64,000 nucleotides of DNA from Marinomonas sp. MED121 (GCF_000153025.1 NZ_CH672436.1:40519-104518); one strand, 5' to 3'. Positions 35,637-45,167 are shown, counted from the stretch's first letter. Numbers and translations are program-made. The notes: generated by a model from the letters alone, not told the origin.

Positions 35637-36221
35637 ATGAGTAATACTAAGGTGAAAATTTTGAAGAGATTGGTACTATCCAAATGTTGGTATACCTACT
35701 CTAAGTATTCGTATCGTTACAGGACTAAAGATACTCCTTGGCGAATACAGCATCGTGAGGTGCTAAATAAAGGCGACGGCGCAGCTGTTTTGTTATTTAA
35801 CTATTCGAGAAAAACTGTGGTGTTAGTTAAGCAGTTTCGTTTACCTACGTACTTAAATGCTAACTCAAGTGGCTTAATGATTGAAGTATGTGCAGGGGTG
35901 CTGGATGGTATGTCTCCTGAGGAGTGCATTAAAAAAGAAACACTAGAAGAAACAGGCTTCAGAATTGAAAATCCAGAACCAGTGATGACTGTTTATATGT
36001 CCCCTGGAGCGGTAACCGAAAAAAATCATCTGTTTGTTGCTGATTATTCAAGTGTTGGACGGCCTAGCTTAGGTGGAGGGCTTGCCAGCGAAAATGAATA
36101 TATTGAAGTATTAGAGCTTTCTTTTGAACAAGCATATTCAATGCTTGAGAGTGGCGAAATTATTGATGGTAAAACTATTATGTTGCTGCAGTACGCAAAG
36201 CTAAATATATTCTTTGATTAA
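35637..36221 (+). CDS. nudK: Nudix hydrolase NudK-like, probable GDP-mannose pyrophosphatase
   Basis: About 194 residues. The Nudix box is AGVLDGMSPEECIKKETLEETG near residues 86-107, with Lys in place of the usual Arg before the first Glu, but the metal-binding EExG is intact. NudK-specific sections are KTVVLVKQFRLPTYLN, MSPGAVTEKNHLFVADYS and GEIIDGKTIMLLQY. E. coli NudK splits GDP-mannose to GMP and mannose 1-phosphate, which fits the mannose locus. The start at 35637 (MSNTK) has AAGG upstream; 35622 is an alternative. An operator precedes the gene. Confidence 0.87.
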   Translation: MSNTKVKILKRLVLSKCWYTYSKYSYRYRTKDTPWRIQHREVLNKGDGAAVLLFNYSRKTVVLVKQFRLPTYLNANSSGLMIEVCAGVLDGMSPEECIKKETLEETGFRIENPEPVMTVYMSPGAVTEKNHLFVADYSSVGRPSLGGGLASENEYIEVLELSFEQAYSMLESGEIIDGKTIMLLQYAKLNIFFD

Positions 36222-36238
36222 TAAAGGCGATCGAGTAA

Positions 36239-37126
36239 ATGGATAATCAAATTGAACTTGGCTTATCGCAATGGGCGTTTCATCGAGCTATCTTAGGAGA
36301 CAGCCGAGACAACTATGATGAATACTTAGCAGCTCTGCAAGATTCTCCGGAAAAAGTGCTTCGCGGAACAATGTCCAACCGAGATATTGTCGAGCAGGCG
36401 ATACGACTTGGTGTGAATGTGGTTGATCTCGTTAATTTATTGTTTTTCTCAAGAGTGTCAGATGCTCCGTGGTTACGTGCTTGGAAACATGATGCTGAAC
36501 AGCGAGGTGTCCGATTTTCTTGTCTGATGTGTGATGAACTGGGTCATTTGGCCGCTAGCAGTTATAAAGAAAGGCAACGCTCGATAACGCTCCACAAGCA
36601 ATGGTTAGAGGCTGCCGCAGAGTTAGGTTGTTCTCAATTAAGAGTGAATGCTTATGGTGATGGTAGTTACTTACAACAACTTCGTCATTGTAGCGAAAGT
36701 ATAAAGGTGCTGTGTGATGTAGCAGAGCCAATGGGAATTAGTGTCGTGGTTGAAAATCATGGTCATCCTTCGAGTAACGGTGCGTGGTTAGCAATGCTAA
36801 TAGAAAGTATTGAACGGGATAACTCTGGAGTTTATATTGATTTTGATAATTTCTTTATGGGTGGTTGGCATCATTCGCCAAAACGTTTTTATGACCGTTA
36901 TCAAGGTATGGAAGACCTTGCTAATATTACGGTTGGAGGCAGTGCTAAATCTTACGCTTTTGATCAGAGCGGTAACGAAACTACCGTAGATTTTGCTAGA
37001 TGTGTGAGTCTTTTGATTAAGGCCGGATTTAGTGGTGTTTTATCTGCTGAATATGAAGGATGTCTTTATTCGGAGTATGATGGGTCGGCTAAAACCCTAG
37101 CTCTGCTTAAAAAGATATTGATTTAG
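36239..37126 (+). CDS. Sugar phosphate isomerase/epimerase, TIM-barrel (AP-endonuclease-2 fold)
   Basis: A 295-residue xylose-isomerase-like TIM barrel. Recognisable strands are IELGLSQWAF, RFSCLMCDELG, QLRVNAYGDG, ISVVVENHGHPSSNG with a metal-binding Glu/His, VYIDFDNFFMGG and GVLSAEYEG with the last Glu ligand. It follows nudK by 17 bases with an RBS, probably one transcript. The family includes ketose epimerases and inosose enzymes, so the substrate cannot be named. Its place suggests a side pathway of mannose or a related sugar. Confidence 0.82.
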   Translation: MDNQIELGLSQWAFHRAILGDSRDNYDEYLAALQDSPEKVLRGTMSNRDIVEQAIRLGVNVVDLVNLLFFSRVSDAPWLRAWKHDAEQRGVRFSCLMCDELGHLAASSYKERQRSITLHKQWLEAAAELGCSQLRVNAYGDGSYLQQLRHCSESIKVLCDVAEPMGISVVVENHGHPSSNGAWLAMLIESIERDNSGVYIDFDNFFMGGWHHSPKRFYDRYQGMEDLANITVGGSAKSYAFDQSGNETTVDFARCVSLLIKAGFSGVLSAEYEGCLYSEYDGSAKTLALLKKILI

Positions 37127-37390
37127 CAAATTACTCGTTTTAGAAATTAGCTAAGAGAATATTTGGTTTTTTAGAGATGCTTTTATAATTACTGATATCT
37201 AGGAATTACTTACTAGATTTTTTCTTATGCAACTGGATATTTCATAAGAAAAGTGTGTCACTTATTGCTGCAATGTAGGAAGTATACTGTAAAACTCTCA
37301 AGAAAGAATGGAATTCCATTCTAAACAAGCTAAATAAAAGTCAGCGTTGGAGAAAAAATCGAACTCACTTGTAGAATTATAAATTTTTTT
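37127..37390. other. Non-coding spacer
   Basis: I see no gene or clear terminator between the isomerase gene and the dispersed repeat. The sequence is AT-rich. Confidence 0.5.
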
Positions 37391-37474
37391 TGGTAAGAAG
37401 AAGTGTACCAACGTCAGCAGTTGGCTTCGTTTACATCTGATTTGTAGTGTTGCTTTTAGTATCTAAATTTAGGC
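37391..37474. repeat. Dispersed ~90-bp intergenic repeat, copy 2
   Basis: This is the same repeat as 10529-10620 and 55274-55365 (AAGAAGAAGTGTACC, CCAACGTCAGCAGTTGG, TATCTAAATTTAGGC). The inner CCAAC/GTTGG stem is perfect here. It ends 28 bases before the chemoreceptor start and may overlap its promoter. Confidence 0.75.
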
Positions 37475-37502
37475 GTTATTTTTTATTTAAAAGGTTTTTA
37501 AT

Positions 37503-39380
37503 ATGGGATTATCTAAAAAAATTGTTATTGTGAATGCGATTCTTCTTTTCTTAGTGTCGATTAGTATATCATTTTATGGCGTTTTTACGTTCTATAATAC
37601 TGAGGTAGACAATACAGCGTATTCCATGAGGGAAAATGTTTCTTCAGGGAGGGAAATTATAGACCTTTGGCTAGATAATAAGCTGGCTGCGATCAATGCT
37701 GGAGCTACTGTTTATCCTCTAATGAGTAAGTTAGATGCTTTTAAGATTAGCGCAAAGCAAACTGGTCAAGGAGCTGGCTTCGATAATGTATTCTTTAGTT
37801 TAAAGAATAACGTTATTTATAGTTTGAAAGGTGGAGAAAGAGCATGGGCTCCAGGTTCACCTTGGATGGAAAAGGCCACAGTTCAAGGCTATATCTCAGA
37901 GCCTATATATGGAACAACGTTAAAGAAAATGGTTATTCAACTGAGCCAAAAAGCTAAAACTGCGGATGGAAATGATGCTGTTCTAGGTGCGGCAATAGGA
38001 TTAGAGGATATTAATTCTATTGTTTCTGAGAATAAGCCAATTGGAGAAGGGTTGAAATTCATTGTGTCAAAAAGTGGCGTTATTATATCTCATGCAAACC
38101 TAGGGTTAACCAACAAAGTAATAAGTGACGTTTATCCAGCCTTGTCGATGTCAATGGTAAGTGCTTTAGCAGATGAAAAAAAACTAGATGAAGTTCTGAT
38201 TGATAGCCTAGAATATGTAGTCACAGCTGACCGCATAAGTAAAACAGGGTGGTTTATTGTCGCTATAGAGAATAAGGGGTTATTATTCTCCACGATTAAT
38301 TCATTGATAATAAAAACTGTAGTCATATCGATTTTATTAATAATCATTTCTATTCTTCTATTGGCTTGTCTGGTGAATTACTTATTGTCAGGTTTGTTAA
38401 GAGTTAATGATGCTCTAGTAGATATTGCAAAGGGAGAAGGTGACCTAACCGTTAGAATTGACATTTTAAGTAAAGATGAAGTTGGGCAGCTGGCTAGCAA
38501 CTTCAATCATTTCGTTGCTAAGATACAGGAGGTAATCATTAATGTTCATGATGTCTCTTTAGAGGTAGCAAAAAAAGCGCAGATATCCAAGCTGTCGTCA
38601 GAGTTAACTAGCAAAGACCTTACTTCTCAACAAGATGAAATTACTATGGTTGCGACTGCTATTACACAAATGTCTACTGCAACCGATGAGATTGCATCGA
38701 ATGCTGAAATCACCGCCAAAGACGCAGAAAGTGCGGTTGGTTTGAGTACTAGTACTCGAATAATTTCTGAAAGTAGCCAGCAGTCTATGACGCTGCTTAT
38801 TTCAAAAATAGCTGAGGCTAAAAATGTTATTGGTGTACTTAACAGCAAAAATGAGGAAATTAACTCTATAGTAAGTGTTATTCAAGGTATCGCAGAGCAG
38901 ACCAACTTGCTTGCATTAAACGCAGCCATAGAAGCAGCTAGAGCTGGTGAAATGGGGCGTGGATTTGCAGTGGTTGCTGATGAAGTGAGAGTTTTGTCTC
39001 AGCGCACTCATGCATCTACAGAAGAAATTACTAAGACATTAGCTGATCTCCAAGGGATAAGTCATATGGCTGTGGAAGCGATGATAGGGTGTGATAAGTC
39101 TGTAAGTAGCGCTGAACTGGAAACTAAAAAAGTAACTAAAGCGTTTCTCGATATTGATACATCAATTAAGAGAATAAGTGACATGGCAGTTCACATTGCA
39201 ACAGCTGCGGAAGAGCAAACAGCAGTGACAAGTGAGATAAACAGCAATTCTGAATCAATTAGTGAGATATCGTTGTCGCTGCAGCAGAAATCCATTAGTG
39301 CAGCTGAAGATGCGATTCATTTAGATAGACTAGCAATTGTTCTGACTGAAAAAGTTCGTGAATTTAAGTTACATGAATAG
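37503..39380 (+). CDS. Methyl-accepting chemotaxis protein (dCache sensor, HAMP, signalling domain)
   Basis: A 625-residue chemoreceptor. Membrane segments lie at about residues 8-28 and 270-297. The periplasmic sensor shows dCache traits (AWAPGSPWMEKATVQGYISE, VLGAAIGLEDINSIV, GEGLKFIVSKSGVIISHAN). A HAMP domain follows (LVDIAKGEGDLTVRIDILSKDEVGQL, residues 302-330), then the signalling hairpin with EQTNLLALNAAIEAARAGEMG near 464. It is preceded by repeat copy 2 and followed by a terminator. The ligand is unknown; position suggests a sugar or organic acid. Confidence 0.94.
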   Translation: MGLSKKIVIVNAILLFLVSISISFYGVFTFYNTEVDNTAYSMRENVSSGREIIDLWLDNKLAAINAGATVYPLMSKLDAFKISAKQTGQGAGFDNVFFSLKNNVIYSLKGGERAWAPGSPWMEKATVQGYISEPIYGTTLKKMVIQLSQKAKTADGNDAVLGAAIGLEDINSIVSENKPIGEGLKFIVSKSGVIISHANLGLTNKVISDVYPALSMSMVSALADEKKLDEVLIDSLEYVVTADRISKTGWFIVAIENKGLLFSTINSLIIKTVVISILLIIISILLLACLVNYLLSGLLRVNDALVDIAKGEGDLTVRIDILSKDEVGQLASNFNHFVAKIQEVIINVHDVSLEVAKKAQISKLSSELTSKDLTSQQDEITMVATAITQMSTATDEIASNAEITAKDAESAVGLSTSTRIISESSQQSMTLLISKIAEAKNVIGVLNSKNEEINSIVSVIQGIAEQTNLLALNAAIEAARAGEMGRGFAVVADEVRVLSQRTHASTEEITKTLADLQGISHMAVEAMIGCDKSVSSAELETKKVTKAFLDIDTSIKRISDMAVHIATAAEEQTAVTSEINSNSESISEISLSLQQKSISAAEDAIHLDRLAIVLTEKVREFKLHE

Positions 39381-39544
39381 CTATAAACAGTGTGCTTAAA
39401 GATTTGTCTTTACTCAAACAAAAATGTGTATGGTCATTGCTGTTCCGCATTGATCGATAATTTTTAAAAACTGAAGCTTTAACGACGTAACCCTAATAGG
39501 ATATATATGGACGCACCAGTGAAGTTAAGGAGATAGTTTCTCAA

Positions 39545-39580
39545 GCCACTTTTTAATTGCAAATATTAAGTGGTTTTTTC
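39545..39580 (+). terminator. Rho-independent terminator
   Basis: CCACTT...TAAT and ATTAAGTGG pair, followed by TTTTTTC. It is about 165 bases after the chemoreceptor stop. Confidence 0.65.
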
Positions 39581-39754
39581 TTTGCCTTATTAACTATTTT
39601 TGGCTTTTGCTAATTTCGCAATCTCGATTAAGGGCCGTACTAGACATATATCTGACTTGTTATAAAAGCGCTTCTTGTTGGTTTTCTGACCTTGATGAGA
39701 ATGTGATTAATTATCTTTATAAGCTTTCCTGTTTCTGAGCCTTGTCTACTATAA

Positions 39755-39842
39755 ACTGAATCACTGAATCACTGAATCACTGAATCACTGAATCACTGAA
39801 TCACTGAATCACTGAATCACTGAATCACTGAATCACTGAATC
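39755..39842. repeat. Microsatellite: 11 perfect copies of an 8-bp unit
   Basis: ACTGAATC is repeated 11 times without change (88 bp). It lies about 150 bases upstream of the PAS-chemoreceptor start. Such arrays change length by slippage and can alter promoter spacing. Confidence 0.95.
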
Positions 39843-39848
39843 ACCTAT

Positions 39849-39912
39849 TGGCAGTTGATCTCACGCCATCTACTCAACAATGAGTGGTGCACTTATTATC
39901 TGAATTTGCGGG
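39849..39912. repeat. Degenerate partial copy of the dispersed repeat
   Basis: TGCACTTATTATCTGAATTT matches the 3' part of repeat copy 3 nearly exactly; the 5' part (GGCAGTTG) matches only loosely. It directly follows the microsatellite. Confidence 0.5.
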
Positions 39913-39991
39913 TTAATAAATGGCCAGTTAATTTTTAAGGACATGCTACACTGAACCTATATTGAAAAATAAATAAACATGGGGGATTATA

Positions 39992-41293
39992 ATGTTTGGT
40001 AAGTCTAAATTGAAGACTTCAGAGCTTGAAGAGCAGGTCTTGAAATTAACGTCACTAATAACAGCTATTGAAAGTGCTGTTGCGAAGATAGAATTTACAC
40101 CCAAAGGTGAAATTATTGATGTTAATGATATTTTTTTAGAGGTAGTTGGCTATTCTAGATGTGAAGTAATCGGTAAGCATCATCAGATTTTTTGTTCTGA
40201 TGAGTTAGTACGAACAACTGAATATCGCGAATTTTGGCAGTCTTTGTCATCTGGAAAAGGACAAACAGGGCAGTTTTTAAGGTATAACAAGGAGGGAGGT
40301 AAGCTTTGGCTTAGTGCTTCATATTTCCCTGTGCTCGAGAATGGTGAAGTAGTTAAGGTGGTAAAGATTGCCTCAGATATTACAGCTGAAAAAATTGAAG
40401 TTGAAGACAAATTTTCCATAGTTGATGCCTTAAATCGGTCGCAAGCGGTTATTGAGTTTGATTGCTATGGAAATATCGTGACTGCAAATGATAATTTTCT
40501 TACCGCGCTTGAATATCAGTTACCTGAAATTAAGGGCAAGCACCATCGAATTTTCTGCGATCAACGTTTTTATGATGAAAACCCAAATTTTTGGCAAAAC
40601 CTTGCTGCTGGTAATTTTGTTTCAGGGCGCTTTGAACGTAAAGCTAAATCGGGTGCTTCAATATGGATAGAAGCGACCTATAACCCCATTTTTGATTCAG
40701 AGGGTAATGTTCATAGGGTAATCAAATTTGCGAGTGATGTATCTAAGCAAGTAGAAAAAGAACAACTAGTAATGCATGTAACAGAAATTGCACAATCTAC
40801 AGCGGTAGAAACCGAGCAAGTTGCGTCAGAAGGTGTGCGAGAACTTGAGCAAACGGTTGCAACGTCAAATCAGATTTCTCAGCATGTAGATAAAGCAATG
40901 AAGGTGATTGGTACACTAAATGAGCAGTCTAAGAATATCGCTAATATTGTATCTACTATTAGCTCTATCGCTGAACAGACTAACTTACTCGCACTAAATG
41001 CAGCAATAGAGGCAGCAAGGGCTGGAGAGCAAGGTAGGGGCTTTGCTGTAGTGGCAGATGAAGTGAGGACACTTGCAGCACGCACAAGTGCTTCGACAGG
41101 AGAAATAGGAATGGTTGTTACTAATAACCAAAAATTAACAGAAGAAGCATCAAACACTATGTTAGAGGTAGCTAATGTGACGAGTGCAGGGCTAAATCAA
41201 GTGGAAGCTATTACTGGAATCATGTCTGAAATAAAAGTGGGAGCAGAGAGTGTGACTAAAACAGTATCAGAGCTAAATACTGATCTACTGTAA
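39992..41293 (+). CDS. Soluble PAS-PAS-chemoreceptor protein (BdlA-like)
   Basis: A 433-residue cytoplasmic protein without membrane segments. It has two PAS domains (about residues 30-130 and 150-250) with paired motifs GKHHQIFCSDE / GKHHRIFCDQR and FWQSLSSGK / FWQNLAAGN, each followed by a PAC-like end (VVKIASDIT, VIKFASDVS). The signalling domain carries EQTNLLALNAAIEAARAGEQG near 327. Domain order and size match BdlA of Pseudomonas, a regulator of biofilm dispersal, and related aerotaxis-type sensors. RBS GGGGG precedes the ATG. The microsatellite upstream could make expression variable. Confidence 0.9.
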   Translation: MFGKSKLKTSELEEQVLKLTSLITAIESAVAKIEFTPKGEIIDVNDIFLEVVGYSRCEVIGKHHQIFCSDELVRTTEYREFWQSLSSGKGQTGQFLRYNKEGGKLWLSASYFPVLENGEVVKVVKIASDITAEKIEVEDKFSIVDALNRSQAVIEFDCYGNIVTANDNFLTALEYQLPEIKGKHHRIFCDQRFYDENPNFWQNLAAGNFVSGRFERKAKSGASIWIEATYNPIFDSEGNVHRVIKFASDVSKQVEKEQLVMHVTEIAQSTAVETEQVASEGVRELEQTVATSNQISQHVDKAMKVIGTLNEQSKNIANIVSTISSIAEQTNLLALNAAIEAARAGEQGRGFAVVADEVRTLAARTSASTGEIGMVVTNNQKLTEEASNTMLEVANVTSAGLNQVEAITGIMSEIKVGAESVTKTVSELNTDLL

Positions 41294-41437
41294 AAAATAG
41301 CTAATATAAAACTCTTTGAACTATGGTTTATTTAAGTATACCCAAGAAATCACACGTAAATTTCTTGAGCTTCACCTGCTCGATGACAATAGCTTGACTA
41401 GTAACACTTACCCACACCCTAATGATTCTCTCAATCT

Positions 41438-41524
41438 AAAGCGGATGGTTTACTACCCCGATTCCACTCCAAACGGATAGTACTTGATGAAAAGCGGGTA
41501 GTTTTACTATCTCAGTTCCACTCC
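41438..41524. repeat. Pair of ~33-bp imperfect direct repeats
   Basis: AAAGCGG(A/G)T(G/A)GTTT.ACTA is followed by C.C.GTTCCACTCC or close to it, at 41438-41470 and 41491-41524. No gene is nearby. It may be an end of a lost mobile element with subterminal repeats; the family is not identified. Confidence 0.6.
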
Positions 41525-41626
41525 GTTGGGTTTCGCACGCGAAACTATTGGATTTAAAAAAATCAAATATGTGTTGGATTAAAAATTGTTCTTAAGGTTA
41601 ATTTTGAGGGGATGGGCGCAAAGCTC

Positions 41627-41949
41627 CTTATAGCCTCGTTGAGCTTGAAGCCCTTCCGTTCGCATCAATCGATATACGCGGTTCTTACCACACAGTTTAC
41701 CTGTTGCTCGTAAATCTTTATAGACCTTGCGATAGCCATAAACACAGCCACTTTCTAACCAATATTGTTTTATAAAACCCCGTAAATAGTCATCCTCTTT
41801 AACGCGTTTACTTACAGGGTTTGAAAGCCAAGCATAAAAACCACTGGGATGAACTTCTAATACGCGGCAAAGCGTGCGCACTGGATACTTTTGTCGACGA
41901 GCTTTTATGAGCGTGTATTTTTCTTCGACTCGGTGGCAAAGAACATGGC
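41627..41949 (-). pseudogene. IS element A orfB fragment
   Basis: On the minus strand this reads RTLCRVLEVHPSGFYAWLSN...VYGYRKVYKDLR...MRTEGLQAQRGYK, the HTH_21 region of OrfB. It ends in unrelated sequence at 41627 before the DDE core. It preserves the target sequence that IS element B entered in copy 1. Confidence 0.8.
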
Positions 41950-42098
41950 TGTAGATTCAATTGGTCAATGCAACATTGATATGAAAATATTGATTGGCGG
42001 AGGAATATTCAATGAAGCGCATGTTTACCAAAAAAGAAAAATAGTTTGTTTTTGACTCCTGAAAAAACGGTATTGGGTTTAGTGGTATCGCTCATTCT

Positions 42099-43810
42099 TT
42101 GAGCTCTAAACCAGGTACTATTTTTACACTTCTCAGAGATACCGGTGGCATAAAACCACTGGTTCGCAAGCGTAGAAGCAATCATTTAACGATTGAAGAA
42201 AGAGAAGAAATACGTGTAGGCCTGTCAACAAAAATGAGCATTCGAGCTATTGCTCGATTATTAAATCGGGCTCCGTCAACCATCTCTAGGGAGGTGCAAC
42301 GTAATCGAGGGCGAAGGTATTATAAGGCCGTTGATGCTAATAACCGCGCTTGGAGAGTGGCAAAAAGATCTAAACCATGCGGTAATCCCCCCATTTTTAA
42401 TGGAGTTCAGGTGTAGACTTTAAAGTTTGCGTTAAACGCCTTTTTTGTATCGGTGTAATGCCACCAATGCCCATGTTAGGTCGCTCGTTATTGTAAGTCC
42501 ATAACCAGTGCGTTACTTTATCTTGAAGCGCTTTAATATCTTCGTACAAGTAATGACTCAGCCAATCATATCTCACTGTACGGTTAAATCGCTCTATGTA
42601 AGCGTTTTGCTGTGGTTTGCCCGGTTGGATAAAACTGAGTTCAATGCTGTTTTCTTGTGCCCAACTTGCCAATTTATCACTGATATACTCAGGGCCATTA
42701 CCACACCGTATCGCTTTAGGTTTACCTCGCCACTCAATAATCTGATTGAGTGCGCGTATGACACGTTCTGCCGGTAAGGATAGGTCGGCATCAATCACGT
42801 TAAACAAACGGCAACGTCGACCATCTGAGAGTTGATCATGCATAAAATCCATTGGCCAACATTCATTCATTGATTTGTTCTGGCACCGCTAAGGGTTTAG
42901 GCTTTTCACGGACTAAGCGTTTATGAGGTTTGATGCGCATGTTGAGCTGTAGTTCACGATAAATACGGTAAACACGCTTATGGTTCCATGGATAACTACA
43001 GACATTTCTGAAGTAGAGAAAACATAGCCTAAAGCCCCAGTTACGCTGATTTTGGGTCAGCCCGATTAATCGCTCAGCAATCAACTGATTCTCATCATTA
43101 AGTTTAGGCTGACTTAAAAGAACAATGCCTCGTCGAAAATCAATGCGAATTTCTACAGAAACAATATATAAGACAATTTACATCCGGACTCGAAAAGCCT
43201 TAAACCACTTGCTATCAAGCATTTACTGCGGTCTCATAGTCTTAGACAAGGCAAAAATCACTCTCGTAAAGGCGATCGCGGCACGATCAATATTGTTAAT
43301 GGTGTATCTATTCACAAACGCCCAAAACATGTTGAAAGCCGTCGAACGTTAGGTCATTGGGAAGGCGATCTAGTGACTGGATCAAAAAACACGCATATAG
43401 CGACATTAGTAGACAGAAAATCTCGATATACCATTATTCTTAAATTAAAGGGCAAAGACTCGACCTCAGTAACAGAAGCGTTGATAAGTAAATTTAAAAG
43501 TTTGCCGTCTAAATTAAGACAATCTCTAACTTGGGATCGCGGTATGGAATTAGCAAAACATATTGAATTTACTAATTATACACAAGTCCCCGTTTTCTTT
43601 TGTGACCCTCAAAGCCCTTGACAAAGAGGTACAAATGAAAATACGAATAGCTTAATTAGACAGTATTTTCCTAAAAAGATCTGTCTAGGTCAGCATTCTC
43701 AGCAACGACTTGATGAAGTGGCTACTCAACTAAATGGTAGACCAAGAAAAAGTTTAGATTTTAAAACACCCAAAGAAGTCATTGAAAAGAGTGTTGCGTT
43801 GACAGATTGA
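42099..43810 (+). pseudogene. IS30-family transposase, disrupted
   Basis: The N-terminal part carries HLTIEEREEIRVGLS, SIRAIARLLNRAPSTISREV. After the IS element B insertion the frame resumes with ISTETIYKTIYI, then RRTLGHWEGDL (first Asp), ATLVDRKSRYTIIL, LTWDRGMELA (second Asp) and TNENTNSLIRQYFPK (Glu). There are frameshifts and a stop where FCDPQSPW is expected (TGA for TGG at 43620). It is non-functional. Confidence 0.82.
42381..43112 (-). mobile_element. IS element B, copy 3: truncated
   Basis: It begins with the terminus GGTAATCCCCCC and holds the minus-strand frames 42397-42870 and 42863-43084 of OrfB, with the same frame break and deletion as copies 1 and 2. It stops inside the OrfB N-terminus; OrfA and the left end are lost. 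It is inserted in the IS30 transposase gene. Confidence 0.85.
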
Positions 43811-43819
43811 ATCTACAGC

Positions 43820-44058
43820 TGCTTCCTTTAAGATGTCGCGCTCTTCTGTTACACGTTTAAGCTCTGCTTTAAGTCTGCGCAACTCATCAGAATTAGATTG
43901 TTTTTCTTGGTAGGAGTGAGCGTTTTCACCATAGCGATCATACCAGTTATAAAGGCTTTTAGTCGTTATCCCTAAACGCTTAGCGACATCAGCAATTGAA
44001 TAACCACCTTCAGTTACCTATTTAACCGCTGCTATCTTAAATTCTTCGTTGTATCGTT
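43820..44058 (-). pseudogene. IS element A orfA remnant with internal stop
   Basis: The region matches OrfA at 15292-15585, but the codon for Gln in VKQVTEGG is TAG here and the N-terminus is cut at 44058. Confidence 0.75.
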
Positions 44059-44105
44059 TGGCTGCTTGAAATAAAAAGTGTCGCACTTCGGACTTGAATT
44101 CGGGC

Positions 44106-44819
44106 TTATTTCTGATAATTAAGAAAAAAATATTCCATGATTTTATCTATTTCTCCATTTTTCTTCATTTCTTTTAAAACTGTGGAAAGTGGAGAGACTA
44201 AGGATAAATTTTTTTTATGTAGATAATGATATAGAGTAGTCGTATAAATAATATTTTCTACTTTTTTAATCTCATTGATTCCTTTTGGAGTTCCTTTTAT
44301 CGTATGTTTTTTATAAATATATTCATCTAAAATAATAAAGTCTAATCTATCTTTGATAAGCATGTTTATTAATATTTTAGGAGAACTAACAAATATTCTA
44401 TTGTAGTTTCTTGTTATTAACTCTTGATGTTTTATGCCTGCTAGTAAGCCTACACGATATGAAAGAAAAGCATCCCAATTAGTCGCTCTAAAATTTAATT
44501 TTTTTGAATATACAAATGTATCTGAGCTAAATAATGGAATAGGGACTCTAACTAAGTTTGGGTAAGTGGCTTCAATCTCTATAACTCTTTGAGCTTCACC
44601 ATCCAGAATTCCCGAATTTGAGTTAGCTATTGCCCTTTTTGCAGGAAATGTTATGAAATTAACCTTAACACCTATTTTTTTATATGAATTCAATAGTATT
44701 TTCTCAGCTACTTGATGATTTATCGAGTTTTCAATTCCACTTATCGTCACCTCTTTAACTCTTATTTCAGAATATAAATAAGGTGAAAGTAATAATAAAA
44801 TAAACATATAATTCTTCAT
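44106..44819 (-). CDS. Periplasmic substrate-binding-like protein (SBP_bac_3 type)
   Basis: About 237 residues. The N-terminus MKNYMFILLLLSPYLYSEIR looks like a signal peptide. The rest resembles type II amino-acid-binding proteins without a transporter next door: VAEKILLNSYKKIGVKVNFI, SSDTFVYSK, YRVGLLAGIKHQ, LIKDRLDFIILDE. Many such orphan proteins are sensors or of unknown role. The start at 44819 is preferred since the upstream ATG at 44834 adds only MRVDF before the signal peptide. Very AT-rich codon use suggests recent transfer. It is surrounded by IS remnants. Confidence 0.72.
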   Translation of the reverse strand: MKNYMFILLLLSPYLYSEIRVKEVTISGIENSINHQVAEKILLNSYKKIGVKVNFITFPAKRAIANSNSGILDGEAQRVIEIEATYPNLVRVPIPLFSSDTFVYSKKLNFRATNWDAFLSYRVGLLAGIKHQELITRNYNRIFVSSPKILINMLIKDRLDFIILDEYIYKKHTIKGTPKGINEIKKVENIIYTTTLYHYLHKKNLSLVSPLSTVLKEMKKNGEIDKIMEYFFLNYQK

Positions 44820-44896
44820 AAAGTCCACTCTCATTTAATTGTTATTTGATTATAGTTTAAATTTAAGATTTTTTAAGGATATTTACTCAGTTAGAT

Positions 44897-44925
44897 GGTA
44901 ATCCCCTCGAAAAATAATAGAGGTC
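44897..44925. mobile_element. Solo left end of IS element B
   Basis: GGTAATCCCCTCGAAAAATA and the following ATAGAGGTC match the left end of IS element B copy 1. No interior follows. Confidence 0.65.
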
Positions 44926-44936
44926 AATCGGGAGGA

Positions 44937-45167
44937 TTAACTCCGTGCAGCTCGTATCATCTGATCAACACGTAAGAAGTTTCTAAGTACAAACAGTATT
45001 ATAAGCTTATTGTTATTTTTAGGCATGACTTTATATTTATAGATAGCTTTCTGGGGTTCAAACTTGCATTTAGATACTCTAAACGGGTACTCAATTTTCG
45101 CTCTGATATTTGCTTTTAAATATTTAGTTCGGATCGGTTGCTTGTTAATAAGAAGGTGCTTTTCTAA
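44937..45167 (-). pseudogene. IS5-type transposase C-terminal remnant
   Basis: The minus-strand frame contains YLKANIRAKIEYPFRVSKCK and RNFLRVDQMIRAARS, the C-terminal part of an IS5-group transposase with the catalytic Glu. It is diverged from the intact copy that abuts it at 45168. Confidence 0.75.

Larger units (their letters stand above)
41950..43817 (+). mobile_element. IS30-type element carrying a nested IS element B fragment
   Basis: The ends TGTAGATTCAAT and ATTGAATCTACA are inverted repeats, extending imperfectly inward to GTCAA.GCAAC. GC flanks both sides, a 2-bp target duplication in orfA/orfB of IS element A copy 2. The transposase is broken (see next entry). Confidence 0.82.
41627..44058 (-). 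mobile_element. IS element A, copy 2: truncated and split by an IS30 element
   Basis: The left piece 41627-41949 is the orfB N-terminal half and the right piece 43818-44058 is orfA. They match IS element A copy 1 and are separated by an IS30-type insertion. Neither terminal repeat of IS element A remains, so the copy is a fossil. Confidence 0.82.

Noticed and set aside
39755..39842. Possible CRISPR array
   Set aside because: The units are 8 bp with no spacers; it is a simple microsatellite. No cas genes are present.
42508..42777. 89-codon plus-strand frame
   Set aside because: It is antisense to IS element B OrfB copy 3.
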